Origin: Chrysoporthe austroafricana
Taxonomy: Eukaryota; Ascomycota; Sordariomycetes; Diaporthales; Cryphonectriaceae
Length of the DNA stretch: 64,000 nucleotides
Reading direction: 5' to 3'
NCBI GenBank assembly: GCA_001051155.2
Contig: JYIP02000001.1
Location: 2,170,001 to 2,234,000, forward strand
Part shown: positions 47,101 to 60,399 of the stretch, one piece after another
How the letters are laid out: the number at the start of each line of letters is the position of its first letter
Position numbering within the stretch: the first letter of the stretch is position 1
The notes under the pieces: generated by a model
Database searches by the model: none
The model's input: the letters and a program-made list of their open reading frames with translations, nothing else
Told to the model about the DNA's origin: nothing
Program-made: the position numbers and the translations under genes

Positions 47101-48350
47101 CAAATTACAAAAATTAGTAAACCGAATAGCATTATACTTATAACCTATTTAGCTCGACTTTATTAATATAACTTGTCCAAAATTTCATTAATTATTTCCT
47201 AATCTTCCTTATTTAAATAGTATAGCTTTTATCTTACTTTCTAGTTCTGCTATCTTTCGATTAGGTTAACCTTTATTTATTAATCGATTGGCATATTAAT
47301 GGGATTTATATTTTTGAAAATTCTAGTATATGCCCGTACTAACTTTACAATTTTATAAAGAAATTCCGGTAAACGCTTGCAAATATATATACCGAAATCA
47401 ATTTCCGATTCCTTAATAACTTTATCCTTTCGAATCCCTAGTTTATTATTATCCTCGAAATAATCTCTTATTTCGGGAGTTTCTATATCCGGGGGTTAAT
47501 ACTCTTCTAGCTATTTTCCAGTAATTTCCGCAATTTATTAGAAAATATGCTTAATAAATAATAGTTAATCTAAATTCAGCTTTCCTGAAAGCTATAATCC
47601 GTTTTTAATTCGTTAAAAGAAGTATTATTACGCGATATAATAGTAATTATCGTAATTCGCTAGCAGGGTTATATAATCCGTCTGGAATAATTCGATTATT
47701 TTTAGAAATTAGTTTTTTTAAATCCTTAAAAGGGTTACTGCTTAGTTTACTATTAAGATTTCCTTAATCTGGTAGCCTATTAAGCAATTTATTTATTCTT
47801 TCTGTTTTGGCTTGAATAGAAAGGTTATGTTTTTGAGATTCGCTTAATATTAATAGAAATTAGTTTATAAAATCTGGGCAGTATTATTGTAATAATCGCA
47901 GCTTTTGCTTGCCGGGATTATATTGGCATTCGAGCAAATATTTCTATTTTTGCTATAATATTATTAAAATAATTAAATCGTATAAATAATTCTGAATTCA
48001 GAATATCCAGTTTATAAAGAATATTATATTCTTATCCTAATAGAATGCTTATTTCTAATCGATTTAATACTTAAATTCTTATTCGAATACGAAATATAAG
48101 TAAGTAGCCGTATTTATTGCTCTGGAAATACAAATCGAATTCAGTTTAGCTTTTTGCTAGCGACTGGCTTATATTTCTAAACTTAGCCTTTATATTCCAG
48201 TCTATTTTCGCTTTAGGAAATTGTACTAGCAATTTTTCGGCAATAGCATAATAATTAGTATTTATATCGATATAGATTTCTATATCCGGCCTATTCGGGT
48301 ATGCTTTGGCTGCAGCTCTTGCATACGTATAGCTATTACCCTAATAAGGC
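44111..48350 (-). pseudogene. Pol of A3: PR-RT-RNase H-IN-chromodomain
   Basis: Minus strand. Chromodomain about 44111-44560. Integrase about 44900-45700, with the open stretch 45225-45458 carrying TIIIDF and TITDKYSKA. RNase H about 45900-46420 and RT about 46430-47250. The YxDD box reads FINNIVIH, both Asp lost (about 46760). The protease near 48262 reads YIDINTN, so the catalytic Asp survives here although it is Asn in A1. Different copies have thus lost different catalytic residues. Confidence 0.8.
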
Positions 48351-51130
48351 TTAATTATAAATATAAGAATATTATATTCCAAGATTTTTCTTTTTTATAT
48401 ATCGATTTTAAGAAAATTTTATAGCTAACTGGATAATTATATAAAATATTTAATATGGAATATGCTTTTGTTTATTAATAATTTTGCCTTTTCGGTTCGA
48501 AAAATCTAGATATCGTTTTCGATTATTATATTCTCTTTATTAGCTTATTCTTTCAATTCGTCTTTTTATTTCTATAAGTTTTTGCTATTTTCGGTTTTTT
48601 TATTATATTTATTGCTATTCGCTATAAACAGATCGTTATCTATAAGGAAATAGCCTTTTCGAGCTAGCTTATCCTCTTTATCTGGATTATATTGCAATTT
48701 TCCGTTATTAATATTGAAATTTGCTAAAGTTAATTAGATAAAATATCTTTTAGTATTTTTTCGTATAAATCGATAATAAAAGCGCAATTAAAAGTTTCGG
48801 TTTTTTGAAATTAAACTTCTGCTATTATTTATAGTATTAATTAATATTTTCTTAGCTATACTAGAAATATTTTGTTATCTGGCTATTCGTTCTTATAATT
48901 AGTTCCGAATATCTATTAGCTTTTGCTATTATTCTAATAAAAGCTTTCGGAATTCGTATTCCGGAATATATCCAATGCTTTTAAATAGATTTGGCTAATT
49001 AAACGTCCTTATTAAGCAAAATAAATATTTAAATCCTTAAAGCCTGAATTTTCCAGGGCATTTTGGGAATATATTGGCTAAGAAATAAATATTAATATTA
49101 AGAAAATTGATAGCCGATTATATAACTTTCCGTACCGGTTATGCAAGTTTACGAAATAATCTTATTACGCGATTTGATTCAAGGATATATTATATTTCTT
49201 ATTTCGCTTTAAAACGTTTTTCGAAATCTTTCGCATCTTTATTTCGATTAAGTCTATCGAAATATTTAGCTACTAATTCTTTATCGATCCGATTCCAAAT
49301 ATTCTTAACTAAATACGAATTTGGGTATTCGGCCAGTTTAATAAATCGATAGATATAATAAATAAATTCCAGAATATTATAATTATTTCGTACGTTTTTT
49401 CTAGAATATTATTAAGCATTTAACAAATCCTTTGCGGTTTTCTGCAATATAGAAAAATCTTTTCTCAATTACTTCTTCTACTAGCTCTAATTATGCTTAT
49501 ATAAAATAAAGTCTTTATGCTTTTAAAAGGATAATATAGAATAAAACTAAATATATATTATTTTAATTAAGCAAGCGGGTAAATAAAAGTTAAAATATTT
49601 AGCGCATTTTGCATTTCTGGCTATATATATTTCATACCGGTTTATAAAAGCTTAAAAGTTTTTCCAAATAATAATTTTATTATTTATAATAAATACGATT
49701 ATTAAATTAGCATAATTATTCTAGTTTTCGTAAAATCGGAATTGCTCTATAATTATATTCTTGAATTCTTTATTAATACTAACGGGCAATGCTATAAATT
49801 CAGATAAATTAGGTCGATAAATTCGGAAATCCTTAAATTGCTTATAGCCGAATAATAGGTTTCGAGAATTATTGCTTTTATTATTGCTGGAATCCGATAG
49901 ATCCGGTAATCTATCTGGCTTATTAATTAGTTCTTTTTGGAAATCAGAATTAATTTCAATATCCGGCTCGAAACCCGAAAATAGTCTTTAATTTAATTAA
50001 TTTCTTGCCTTTAATATAAATATTTGCTAAATGCGTTTTCTAATATTAAGAAATGCTAGTTTAATAAAGCGATATTTATTATTAGTATAGTATTTCGCGA
50101 TTAAAGCGGGAAAGGGTTTTTTAATAAATTCCGATTAAAGCATTTATATATTAAAGGCTTATTACAATCGGAATATTTTCTTAAACTTAATACGTATTGC
50201 TTTTTCCGAAATAAAGCCGTTTTAATAAATTGCTTTTATTTCGAATCGCTATAAAAACTAATCTAATAGGCTAATAATTGGGAAAAAAAAAGTCGGGTAT
50301 TTCTAAAAGATAATAATAAAACTATCCAATCCTTTCTTATTCAGTCTTTTTTCTTTATAATTTTCTTTTTCGAAAAGCTATAAATAATCCGATAAACCCG
50401 ATTAAAGTATTAATATACTTTTTGTTATAAAATTTATAAAGTTAGCCGAAATAATTGCAATAGAACTTTATTTAGAGGCATTCCGATTCTGGATTCCTAT
50501 TAAAGAAGAAGAAATGCGCTTATTTCTTAAAACTTATTATTTTCTTTTGCTTTTATCTATTTTTCTTATTATAGCTAAAAAACTTTCGGATTTATTAATA
50601 AATCTGGAATTTGGGTTTTCGGTCGAATATTGTAATGGATAAATATATTTAATTCCGCTATTAATATTAATATATTCAAATATATAATGCTTTCGATTTT
50701 CGATAGATTATTGCTAAGTTAATTTTTCTAACGGATTTTCCGGATTACCAGATTAAAAAATATTCTTGCTTTCATTCATTTCTATAAGCATTTATTATTA
50801 TTCCTTTTCCATTATCGCTTTAGCAAGCTATCGAAATTTGCAATATTTGGAAAAATCTTCTTAAAACGTATTATTCTTTCCTATTTACTGGAATAGATTC
50901 TTATCGAAATTCGACTTTCTTCCCTCTTGAATCTAGCGCTTAAGCAATAAAAGCTATTTTTGCTTAACTACCTATACTTTTGCTTTCTGCAAAAATGCAT
51001 TAGCTTCCCTAGAGTTCTGCTTTGCTTTTTCGTATCGATCGGCCAAAAGTTTCTAATCGACAAAAACGTATGCAATTTCGAAAAAGATCTTAATATCCGA
51101 TATAATCCAATCCTTTCTCTCAAAATCGTT
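48350..51130 (-). pseudogene. Gag-like ORF1 of A3
   Basis: Over 900 codons in the ancestral frame on the minus strand, from about 51130. The N-terminal part contains KLLADRYEKAKQN and FLQKAKVQVVKQ (with TAG read as Gln). The C-terminal half contains KLAEYPNSYLVKN-like and KELVAKYFDRLNR-like segments (about 49240-49340). I cannot see a CCHC motif, which is unusual for gag of this size. Assignment is by position. Confidence 0.6.
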
Positions 51131-51254
51131 CAAAGCTTATATAAATTTATATACCTGGGCAAAATGCTTGATCTCGATATAATCGATAAGCCGCGATAAT
51201 AAAATGTTATTGCTAGTAATTACTATAATGAATTGGCAATAAATTATCGATAAA

Positions 51255-51425
51255 TGATTGTAATATCTCTTATAAGAGCGCTATTTCTACAGAAGCCGAT
51301 ATCTTACAAGACTGATATTCTTACAAGAACCGATATTCTATAAAGCCGATACTTTTATAGAAGCTGTTATCTTATAAGACTGATACTTTTACAAGAACCG
51401 ATATTTTATAAAGCCGATAGTCGAA
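51255..51425 (-). repeat. Leader tandem array of A3, nine units
   Basis: Units of 17-18 bp such as cttacaagaaccgatatt, ctataaagccgatact and cttataagactgatact stand head to tail between PBS region and gag. Confidence 0.75.
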
Positions 51426-51467
51426 ACCCGATTATGCAGCAAAGGCATACAAAGCGTAATTACTAAT

Positions 51468-51674
51468 TGATAGTGAATATACTGAAATATATTATAAAGC
51501 ATAATTTTTCCAAAAAAGTAAATTACGCTAAAGCTTATTAGGGCATTATATAGGCCCCCCAGTAAAGGTATAGCATCCATTTGGTAAATTTATTGCGTAT
51601 TTACTAAGGGATTTATTATAGATTTACCAGGCGAATCCATTACGAATTCATTTCGTTTATAGGTTTTGCTATTA
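51468..51674 (-). repeat. 5' LTR of A3
   Basis: Starts tgatagtgaatatactg and ends ggttttgctatta. The adjacent PBS region has decayed to attactaat (rc). Confidence 0.85.
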
Positions 51675-53600
51675 CTTTGCTTAGCATCTTAGTTTTCTTT
51701 TTCTGAAATGGATTGATTCTATAATTATATCTAGGAATTAAATAGCGTAAGTATCCTATAAATCCGATAAACTTTTCCAATTGCTAGAATATTTTGGAAA
51801 ATTCTAAATTGCGAATAGCTTATATCCGGTATTCCGTATTGGAAATTCCGAATCCGTTTATTTTGAATCCTAAAATCTGGATTAAAAGATATTCAAGAAA
51901 CGATTTGGATTCAGCTAATGAAATATTTTTGCGTAAAAATAGCAAAAAGATAATTTGTAAATATCGCAAATAATTTTATTCTATAATTAAATGGATAACG
52001 ATATCGTTTATAAAAGCGAAAGCAAATTTATAATATAATCGTAAGAATTGATTTATAAAATGCTAAATATAAGATAATAAATTTTGAAATTCTATAAGTA
52101 GAATTTTTATCCTTTTTTAATTACGATAATTGATAATAGTAAATCGGTTTTTATAATCTGGATATATTAGGAATTAATAGAAAAATTGCTATATATTTAC
52201 TACTGTAATATATATTTTTCCTTTTAGCTATTTGATAACTTTTTGCTATAATAGCAAAGGGTAAATATCGGGAACTGAAATTTTGTTTAAAGCGTATAAA
52301 TTAATTATTATATATTTTTTTTTCTAGCTATTTATATTTTTCCAAATTACAAAAATTAGTAAACCGAATAATATTGTATTTATAATTTATTCAGCTCGAC
52401 CTTATTAATATAACTTATTCAAAATTTCGTTAATTATTTCTTGGTTTTCCTTATTTGAATAATATAACTTTTATCCCATTTTCTAATTTTGCTATCTTTT
52501 AACCAAATCGACTTTTATTTATTAATCGATTGGCATATTAACGGGATTTATATTTTTAAAAATTCTAATATATGCCCGTACTAATTTTATAATTTTATGG
52601 AAAAATTCCGGTAAATGCTTGCAAATATATATACCGAAATCAATTTCCGATTCCTTAATAACTTTATCTTTTCGAATCCTTAATTTATTACTGTTTTCGA
52701 AATAATTTCTTATTTCGAAAGTTTTTATATCCGGGAATTGGTATTTTTCCAGCTATTTTCCAGTAATTTCCGCAATTTATTGGAAAATATACTTAATAAA
52801 TAATAATTAATCTAAATTCAGCTTTCCTAAAAGCTATAACCTGTTTTTAATTCGTTAAAAAAAGTATTATTGCGCGATATAATAGTAATTATCGTAATTC
52901 GCTAATAGGGTTATATAATCTGTTTGGAATAATTCGATTATCCTTAAAAGTTAATTTTTCTGAATTCTTAAAAGGATTATTGCTTAATTCGTTATTAGAA
53001 TTTCTTTAATCTAATAGCCTATTAAACAATTTATTTACCTTTTCTATTTCGGCTTGAATAGAAAAGTTACGTTTTTGGGATTCGCTTAATATTAATAAGA
53101 ATTAGCTTATAAAATCTGGGCAGCATTATTATAATAATTGCAGCTTTTGCTTGCCAGAATTGTATTAGCATTCGAGCAAATATTTCTATTTTCGCTATAA
53201 TATTACTAAAATAATCAAATCGTATAAACGATTCTGAATTCAAAATATCCAGTTTATAAAGAATATTATATTTTTATTTTAATAAAATACTTGCTTTTAA
53301 TCGATCTAATATTCAAGCTTTTATTCGGGTATAAAATATAAATAGATAGCCGTATTTATTATTTTAGAAATATAAATCGAATTAAATTTAGCTTTTTGCT
53401 AGCAATTAGCTTATATTTCTGAATTTGGCTTTTATATTCTAATTTATTTTCGTTTTAGGAAATTATATTAGCAATTCTTTAGCAATAGCATAATAATTAG
53501 CGCTTATATCGATATAGATTTCTATATCCGGCCTATTTGAATATGCTCTGATTATAGCTCTTGCATATATATAGCTGCTATTCTAATAAGGCTTAATTAT
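51675..53600 (-). pseudogene. A5 pol, RT and protease part
   Basis: Aligns with A3 46430-48350. Contains the RT palm region and, near 53510, rc of atcgatatagatttc, which encodes the protease YIDI motif with the Asp intact. No RNase H, integrase or chromodomain. Confidence 0.7.
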
Positions 53601-56390
53601 AAATATAAGAATATTATATTTTAAGATTTCTCTTTTCTATATATTAATTTTGGGAAAATTCTATAATTAATTGGATAATTATATAGAATACTTAATATAG
53701 AATATGCTTTCGTTTATTAATAATTTTGCTTTTTCGGCTCGAAAAATTCAGATATTATTTTCGATTATTATATTCTCTTTATTAGCCTATTTTTCTAATT
53801 TATTTTCTTATTTCTATAAGTTTTCGCTATTTTCGGTCTTTTTATTGTATTTATCGCTATTCGCTATAAATAAATCGTTATTTATAAAGAAATAGCCTTT
53901 TCGAACTAGCTTATTTTTTTTATCTGGATTATATTGCAATTTTCCGTTATTAATATTGAAATTTACTAGGATTAACTGGACAAAATATCTTCTAATATCT
54001 TTTCGTACGAATTGATAGTAAAAGCGCAATTGAAAATTTCAGTTTTTTGAAATTGAATTTCTGCTATTATCTATAATATTAGTTAATATCTTCTTAGCTA
54101 TACTAAAGATATTTTATTATCTGGCTATCCGTTCCCGTAATTAATTCCGAATATTTATTAGCTTTTGTTATTATTCTAATAAAAGCTTTCGGAATTCGTA
54201 TTCCGGAATATATTTAATACTTTTAGATAAATTTAATTAATTAAATATCTTTATTAAACGAAATAAATATTTAGGTTTTTAAAGCCTGAATTTTCCAGGG
54301 AATCCTGAGAATATATTAGCTAGAAAGTAAATATTAATATTGAAAAGATTAGCAGCCGATTATATAATTTTCTATATCGGTTACGCGGGTTTACGAAATA
54401 GTCTTATTATATAATTTGATTCGAAAATATGCTATATTTCTTATTTCGCCTTAAGATATTTTTCGAAATCTTTCGCATTTTTATTTCGACTAGGTTTATC
54501 GAAATATTTAGCTATTAATTCTTTATCGATCCGATCCCAAATATTTCTGGCTAAGTACGAATTTGAATATTTGGCTAGCTTAATAAATCAATAGATATAA
54601 TAAGTAAATTCTAAAATATTGCAATTATTTCGTATATTTTTCCTGGAATATTATTAAGTATTTAGCAAATCTTTTATAATTTTTTGTAATATAAAAAAAT
54701 CTTTTCTTAATTATTTCTTTTATTAATTCTAATTATACTTATATAAAATAAAATTCTTATGCTTTTAAGAAAATAATATAGAATAAAACCAAATATATAT
54801 TATTCTAATTAAGCAAACGGGTAAATAGAAATTAAGATATTTAATATATTCTATATCTCTAATTATATATATTTTATACTAGTTTATAAAAGCTTAAAAG
54901 TTTTTCTAAATAGTAATTTTATTATTTATAATAAATATAATTATTAAGTTAGTATAATCGTTCTAGTTCTTATAAAATCGGAATCGCTTTATAATTATAT
55001 TCTTGAATTTTCTATTAATATTAATAAGCAATGCTATAAATTTAAATAAATTAAATTAATAAGTTCGGAAATCTTTAAATCGCTTATAGCCGAATAATAA
55101 ATTTCGAGAATTATTGCTTTTATTATTGCTAGAATCCGATAAATCCGGTAGTTTATTTAGCTTACTAATTAATTTTTCTTAAAAATCAGAATCAATTTCA
55201 ATATCCGGCTTAAAACCCGAAAATAATCTTTAATCTGGTTAATTTCTTACCTTTAATATAAATATTTGCCGGATATATTCCTTAATATTAGGAAATGCTA
55301 ATTTAATAAAACGATATCTATTACTAATATAATATTTCGTAACCGAAACGGGAAAAAGTTCTTTAATAAATTCCGATTAAAGCGCTTGCATATTAAAAGC
55401 TTATTACAATCGGAATATTTTCTTAAACTTAATGCATATTGTTTTTTCCGAAATAAAGCCGTTTTAATAAATTGCTTTTATTTCGGGTTATTATAAAAAT
55501 TAATTTAATAAATTAGTAATTAGGAAAGAAAGGGTTAAGTATTTCTAAAAGATAATAATAAAACTATCCGATCTTCTTTTATTTAATCTTTTTTTTTTAT
55601 AATTTTCTTTTTCGAAAAGCTATAAATAATCCGATAAATCCGATTAGAATATTAATATGCTTTTTATTATAAAATTTATAAAATTAGCCGGAATAGCTAT
55701 AATAGAACTTTATTTAGAAATATTCTAATTCTGGGCTTTTATTAAGAAAAAAGAAATGCGCTTATTTTCTGGAATTAATTATTTTCTTTTATTTTTATTT
55801 ATTTTTCTTACTATAACTGAAAAATTCCCGGATTTATTAATAAATTTAAAATTTAAATTTTCAGTCGAATATCGTAATAAATAAATATATTTAATTCTGC
55901 TATTAATATTAATATATTCAAATATATAATGCTTTCGATTTTCGATAGATTATTATTAAATTAATTTTTTTAATAGATTTTCCGGGTTATTAAATCGAAA
56001 AGTATTTTCGTTCTTATTTATTTCTATAAGCATTTATTATTATTCTTTTTCCGTTATCGTTTTAGCAAGCTATCGAAATTTGCGATATTTGGAAAAATCT
56101 TTTTAGAACGTATTATTCTCTCTTATTTACTAAAATAAATTCTTATCGAAATTCGATTTTCTTCTCTCTTAAATCCAGCGCTTAAGCAATAAAAGCTATC
56201 TTTGCTTAACTACTTATGCTTTTGCCTTTTGCAAAAATGCATTAGCTTCTTTGGGATTTTGCTTTGCTTTTTCGTATCGATCGGCTAAAAGTTTCCAATT
56301 GACAAAAGCGTATGCGATTTCGAGAAAAATCTTAATATCCGATATAACTCAATCTTTCTTTTCAGAATCGTTTAAAGCTTATATAAACTT
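53600..56390 (-). pseudogene. A5 gag-like ORF1
   Basis: Complete gag region on the minus strand, collinear with A3 48350-51130. Short plus-strand frames such as 53704-53895 are mirrors. Decay by RIP is heavy. Confidence 0.6.
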
Positions 56391-56709
56391 GTATACTTGA
56401 ACGAAATATTTGATTTTGATATAATTAATAAGCCGCAATAATAAAATATTATTGCTAGTAATTGCTATAATAAATTAGCATTAAATTATCAATAAATAAT
56501 TGTAATATTTCTTACAGGAACGTTATTTCTATAGAAGCCGATATCTTATAAGACTGATATTCTTACAGGAACCGATATTTTATAAAGCCGATACTTTTAT
56601 AAAGGCCGTTATTTTATAAAACCGATATTCTTATAGAAGCTATTGCTTTACAAAGCCGATAATCGAACTCGGATTATATAGCAAAAGCGTATAAAGCGTA
56701 ATTACTAAT

Positions 56710-56915
56710 TGATAGTAAATATACTAAAATATATTATAAAGTATAATTTTTCTAAAAAAGTAAATTACGCTAAAGCTTATTAAGGCATTATATAAGCCTC
56801 TCGGTAAGGGTATAGCATTTACTTAATAAATTCATTGCGTATTTATTAAGGGATTTATTATAGATTTACTAGGCGAATCCATTACGAATTTACTTCGTTT
56901 ATAGGTTTTGCTATT
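56710..56915 (-). repeat. 5' LTR of A5
   Basis: Starts tgatagtaaatatac and ends ggttttgctatta. The outer end lies within the ORF2 of A6. Confidence 0.85.
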
Positions 56916-58230
56916 ATAAAGGGCTAGCATATAGTAGTATATTGCGATTTCGGCTTTAATGGCTTTAGATTTGGAATTATATTTAATAGAAGAAATGAGA
57001 GCAGCGCAAAACGTAATTTGCAAAAGCAGAATGCTATTAATATTGGCTCGGAAAGCCTTATTTAGTATAGCTAATAAATTAGCTATATTCGGTAAATTAT
57101 TTTCGGTTAAGTTAATAATATCGTTTATAATTCGATAGCGTTTGGCTAGCATTATAAAGTTTCGCTTTATTATAGCAAATAGGCTTAAATTAGCGATTGG
57201 TATAATAGGTTTGGAAATTTTAAGCTTAGCTAAAATTAGCTTAATATTTTTGGCTATCTTTTTCTAAATAGCGAAAGCCGTATTACGATTATATTCGTAA
57301 ATTATAATAATTTTAGCTATATTGGCTATATAGCGTATAGCGTTTACTTCTTTTTTAATAAAATTGCTATAATTGCTTAATATTATTTATTTTACTTTAT
57401 CTTTAATATAATAATTATACTTATTTTATAAGCAATTATTTTTCGATATTATAATAGAAAATAGAATATAATAAGCTATTAATAAGGTATATAAAGCAAG
57501 GATAAAATTACAAACAGTAAATAAATTCGAAATAAATTCAAGCAATACTCTTTTAATAAAATTATTTATTAATCCGTTATTTATATCTTTACTTGTAATA
57601 GCATTCGTACCGGTAAGAGTATTTGGATAAAATTCTTATTTTTCGTAAATAAAGCTAGAACGATTAATTTATAATAGTATAGAGTATTGTAAAATGAATT
57701 TTTAAATTTCTTTAGCAATTAATAGCTAACCGATATCGCTATTGCTTAGCTTAATATTAAAAACGTAAATATTATATTCGACCTCTCGGTTTATTATATC
57801 GGTATAACCCTTATTAATTAGCGCTTAGCAAAAGGCTATCGTATAAGCTTCTTAATAGCAAAAGAAATCGCTTAAGTAATTTTTCGTTATATAAATATTA
57901 CGATAGAAACGGCTTTCGTTATTATATAAATATATAGCTTACCGATATTCTTTTAAAGAAAGGCGGTTTTTAAGCAATGCTTTATAAACGTATTTAGCAT
58001 ATTATATAATTTTACTTTTTTTAGCAAACTTTAAAAGGTTCTTTTTGGGATATAGGGTACGGTATTGTATAGAAATTAAATATAGCTAAACGTACTATTT
58101 TTTATTAATTTTGGTTTTATAGCGAGGCATTTACGGAAAGATACGATTTAATAATTATATAATGCGTTTTGAATATAATAATATTAATAGCTTTATTAAT
58201 ACGGTTTTTACAAGTTTACGGAAATTTAGC
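56916..58230 (-). pseudogene. ORF2 of A6, 3'-truncated
   Basis: The stretch 57152-56940 reads LAKRYRI, LTENNLPNIANLLAILNKA and KAIKAEIAIYYYMLA, collinear with A1 and A3. A small local difference near 56995 (ALISSIKY against ALFIKY) is the only non-transition change I noted in ORF2. It confirms that ORF2 travels with the family. Confidence 0.6.
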
Positions 58231-58450
58231 AAAATAAAGTAAAATTAATAATAATATTGGCTTAATATTTAAAAGTATAATGAAAAGTAATAATAATAAA
58301 GCAATACGGCTAGCTATAATAAGTAAACGGGGATAGTAATTGTAAGCGCGTTAGTAAAAAGAAAAAAATAAAATAAATTTATTAGCGATTTACGAAATAA
58401 TAGCTTTTTGCATTCGTTAGAAATTTATTTGCTCTATTTAGCAATTGCTC

Positions 58451-58865
58451 TTATTTTAATGCGCGCCCATTATATCGCGAATTCTTTCGATTTCTTAAAA
58501 CAAATAAACTAGCTTATTCCAGTATACTTTCTATTTATAAGTCGCGCTTTGACCTGCTTCGTTTTCATAAAACAGTTACGATAATATTTCCTGGTTCAGG
58601 AACTTTTTCCGCTAATAGCCGCTTTCGTTTTGCTCTTTCTTGCAATTCGGTTATAATTTCGTATTTCCATTCGAAATTATATATTATTTCGTTCGCATTT
58701 AAGGCATTATAGGGTATCTATATATTATAATAGCTAAAGTAATTTATCCATTTTATTAAGTATTTAATTCTATACGGATTATATTTATATTTTCGCTTAT
58801 AGCAGTTAATTATCTTTTTTAGCTTATAATATCGGTAATCTTTTAAGTATTTTCGATATCCGGAT
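58451..58865 (-). pseudogene. A6 pol, chromodomain part
   Basis: Basic C-terminal tail and chromodomain on the minus strand, ending at gatatccggat where repeat C starts. Matches A1 4370-4795. Confidence 0.7.
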
Positions 58866-59560
58866 TATAAGCATATATATATAAATAATTAATATAATAA
58901 AGATATAAATAATAAGCTCTATAATAATATATAAATATATATATAAATAATATAAAAAAAGATCAAATAATTAAAAGAAGAAAAGTTAATAAATAAATAA
59001 TATTAAAACTTTATTTCTTAATATTTCAATAACTATACGAGCTATAAAACTAAGGTTATTATATTTATAATTATTATAAACTATACTTATATATAAGATA
59101 TAATTATATAATCAGTTAATTATATAAGCAGAAGCTGCTAGAATATTCGAGAGAGTAGCGAATGGCAAATAGCAAGCTTGCGTAATGCAAAGCTTATTGT
59201 AATAATTATTTCCCTATTGCTTTCGAACGGATAAACCAAATAATACAAATGCAACTTTGATTTATAATAAGCTGATAAATGCTTATAAATACAGCTTATA
59301 ATTATAAATTAAGTAGCAAAGAATATTCGAGAAAGATAGAGATTTCAAATATATATATCTCGCTTTCCGCCCACTCTTAATAGATAAAATAAGTAAGAGA
59401 AAAAAAAGGAAATAACGACTATATAACAACTAATATAACAGAAATTAACCCTCTTCTTATCTTTTCTTTATCTGTATTTATATAATTGTTTAAGCCGAAT
59501 ATTTACCCTTAATTTATATACTTTTCTATTTACCTTATACCGACATTCGCTCTCTTATAA
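58866..59560 (-). repeat. Unclassified repeat C, copy 2 (695 bp)
   Basis: Reverse complement of copy 1 but with about 150 bp more, including aattatataaatacagat (a TATA-like site) and a segment with gtgggcggaaagcgag. In C orientation it starts TATAAGAGAGCGAATGTCGG and ends ATGCTTATA. It is less RIP-mutated than copy 1. Left neighbour A6, right neighbour B7. Confidence 0.55.
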
Positions 59561-59865
59561 TGAAAATCTACCCGGTATTCCATATTTCATTTTTCGAATT
59601 AATACTTAAAATAGCTAAAATAAACGAATTTATATAAATCGAAAATAACGAACCAGAATACGAAATCGAACGAATTTTCAAATATTGAAAACTAACTAAA
59701 TATAAAAAATACTTAATTAAGTAGAAAAGATACTATTCGCGCAAAAACAGCTAAGAACTAGTCAGCAATCTGAATAACGCACTCCAAGCATTTAAGAAAT
59801 ATTAAGCAAAGCAACTAATTAATTAGCTAGAAAATCAATCGGAAAAACTAAGCATAGTTTCATTT
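59561..59865 (+). pseudogene. Family B fragment B7: end of pol (chromodomain)
   Basis: Aligns with B2 31695-32010: YRIRIHPVFHIS-like start, then the chromodomain with a tail YFAKNS..ELVSNLNNA (Trp codons changed to stops). It contains the 3' edge of the antisense ORF region as well. Truncated by repeat C on the left and by the A7 LTR on the right. Confidence 0.7.
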
Positions 59866-60073
59866 TAATAGCAAAACCTATAGATATAGTAAATTTATAA
59901 TAGATTCGCCTGGTAAATTTATAATAAATCCCTTAATAAATACGCAGTAAATTTACTAAATAAATGCCATACTTTTACCGGGAAGCTTATATAATGCTCT
60001 GATATATTCTTAGCGTAATTCACTTTTTTAAGAGAATTATGCTTTATAATATATTTCAGTATGTTTACTATTA
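59866..60073 (+). repeat. 5' LTR of A7
   Basis: Starts taatagcaaaacctatag and ends tttactatta. It is followed by the decayed PBS region and the leader, which identifies it as a 5' LTR. Confidence 0.85.
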
Positions 60074-60129
60074 ATTAATAGCTACGTTTTGCATACTTTT
60101 GCTACGTAATCGGGTTTCGATTATCGGCT

Positions 60130-60285
60130 TTATAAAATAACGGTTCTTATAAGAATATCGGTCTTATAGAATAATAACTTTTATAGAAATATCGACTCTA
60201 TAAAATATCGGTTCTTATAAGAATATCGTCTTATAAGATATCGGCTTTTATAGAAATAGCATTTCTGTAAAAGATATTATAATTA
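60130..60285 (+). repeat. Leader tandem array of A7
   Basis: Plus-strand version of the A leader array: units such as cggttcttataagaatat and cggtcttataagatat. About eight units. Confidence 0.7.
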
Positions 60286-60399
60286 TTTATCGATAATTTA
60301 TTGCCAATTTATTATAGCAATTACCGGTAATGATATTTTATTATCGCGGCTTATCGATTATATTGAGATTAAGCATCCCGTTTAAGTATATAAGTTTAT

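Larger units (their letters stand above)
41090..51674 (-). mobile_element. Family A copy A3, structurally complete (10.6 kb)
   Basis: The only A copy with both LTRs (41090-41297 and 51468-51674) and no foreign insertion. On the minus strand it holds leader, gag-like ORF1 (about 48350-51130), pol (44111-48350), ORF2 (41981-43855) and 3' UTR. It defines the family length and order. The flanking pentamers differ (atagc left in B4, ctttg right in A5), so the ends do not show a simple target duplication. Confidence 0.9.
51675..56915 (-). mobile_element. Family A fragment A5: RT to 5' LTR
   Basis: Minus-strand copy starting inside the RT (equivalent to A3 46430) and continuing through protease (about 53510), gag (about 53600-56390), leader (array 56505-56665) and LTR (56710-56915). 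The RT YxDD box reads FINDIVIH (about 51990). The 3' half of the element is absent, replaced on the left by the outer end of A3. Confidence 0.8.
56916..58865 (-). mobile_element. Family A fragment A6: ORF2 to chromodomain
   Basis: Minus-strand A fragment carrying the 5' two thirds of ORF2 (56916-about 58230) and the chromodomain with basic tail (58451-58865). Cut on the left by A5 and on the right by repeat C. Confidence 0.8.

Noticed and set aside
51255..51425. CRISPR-like array
   Set aside because: Units are 17-18 bp with no unique spacers and belong to the leader of a fungal retroelement.
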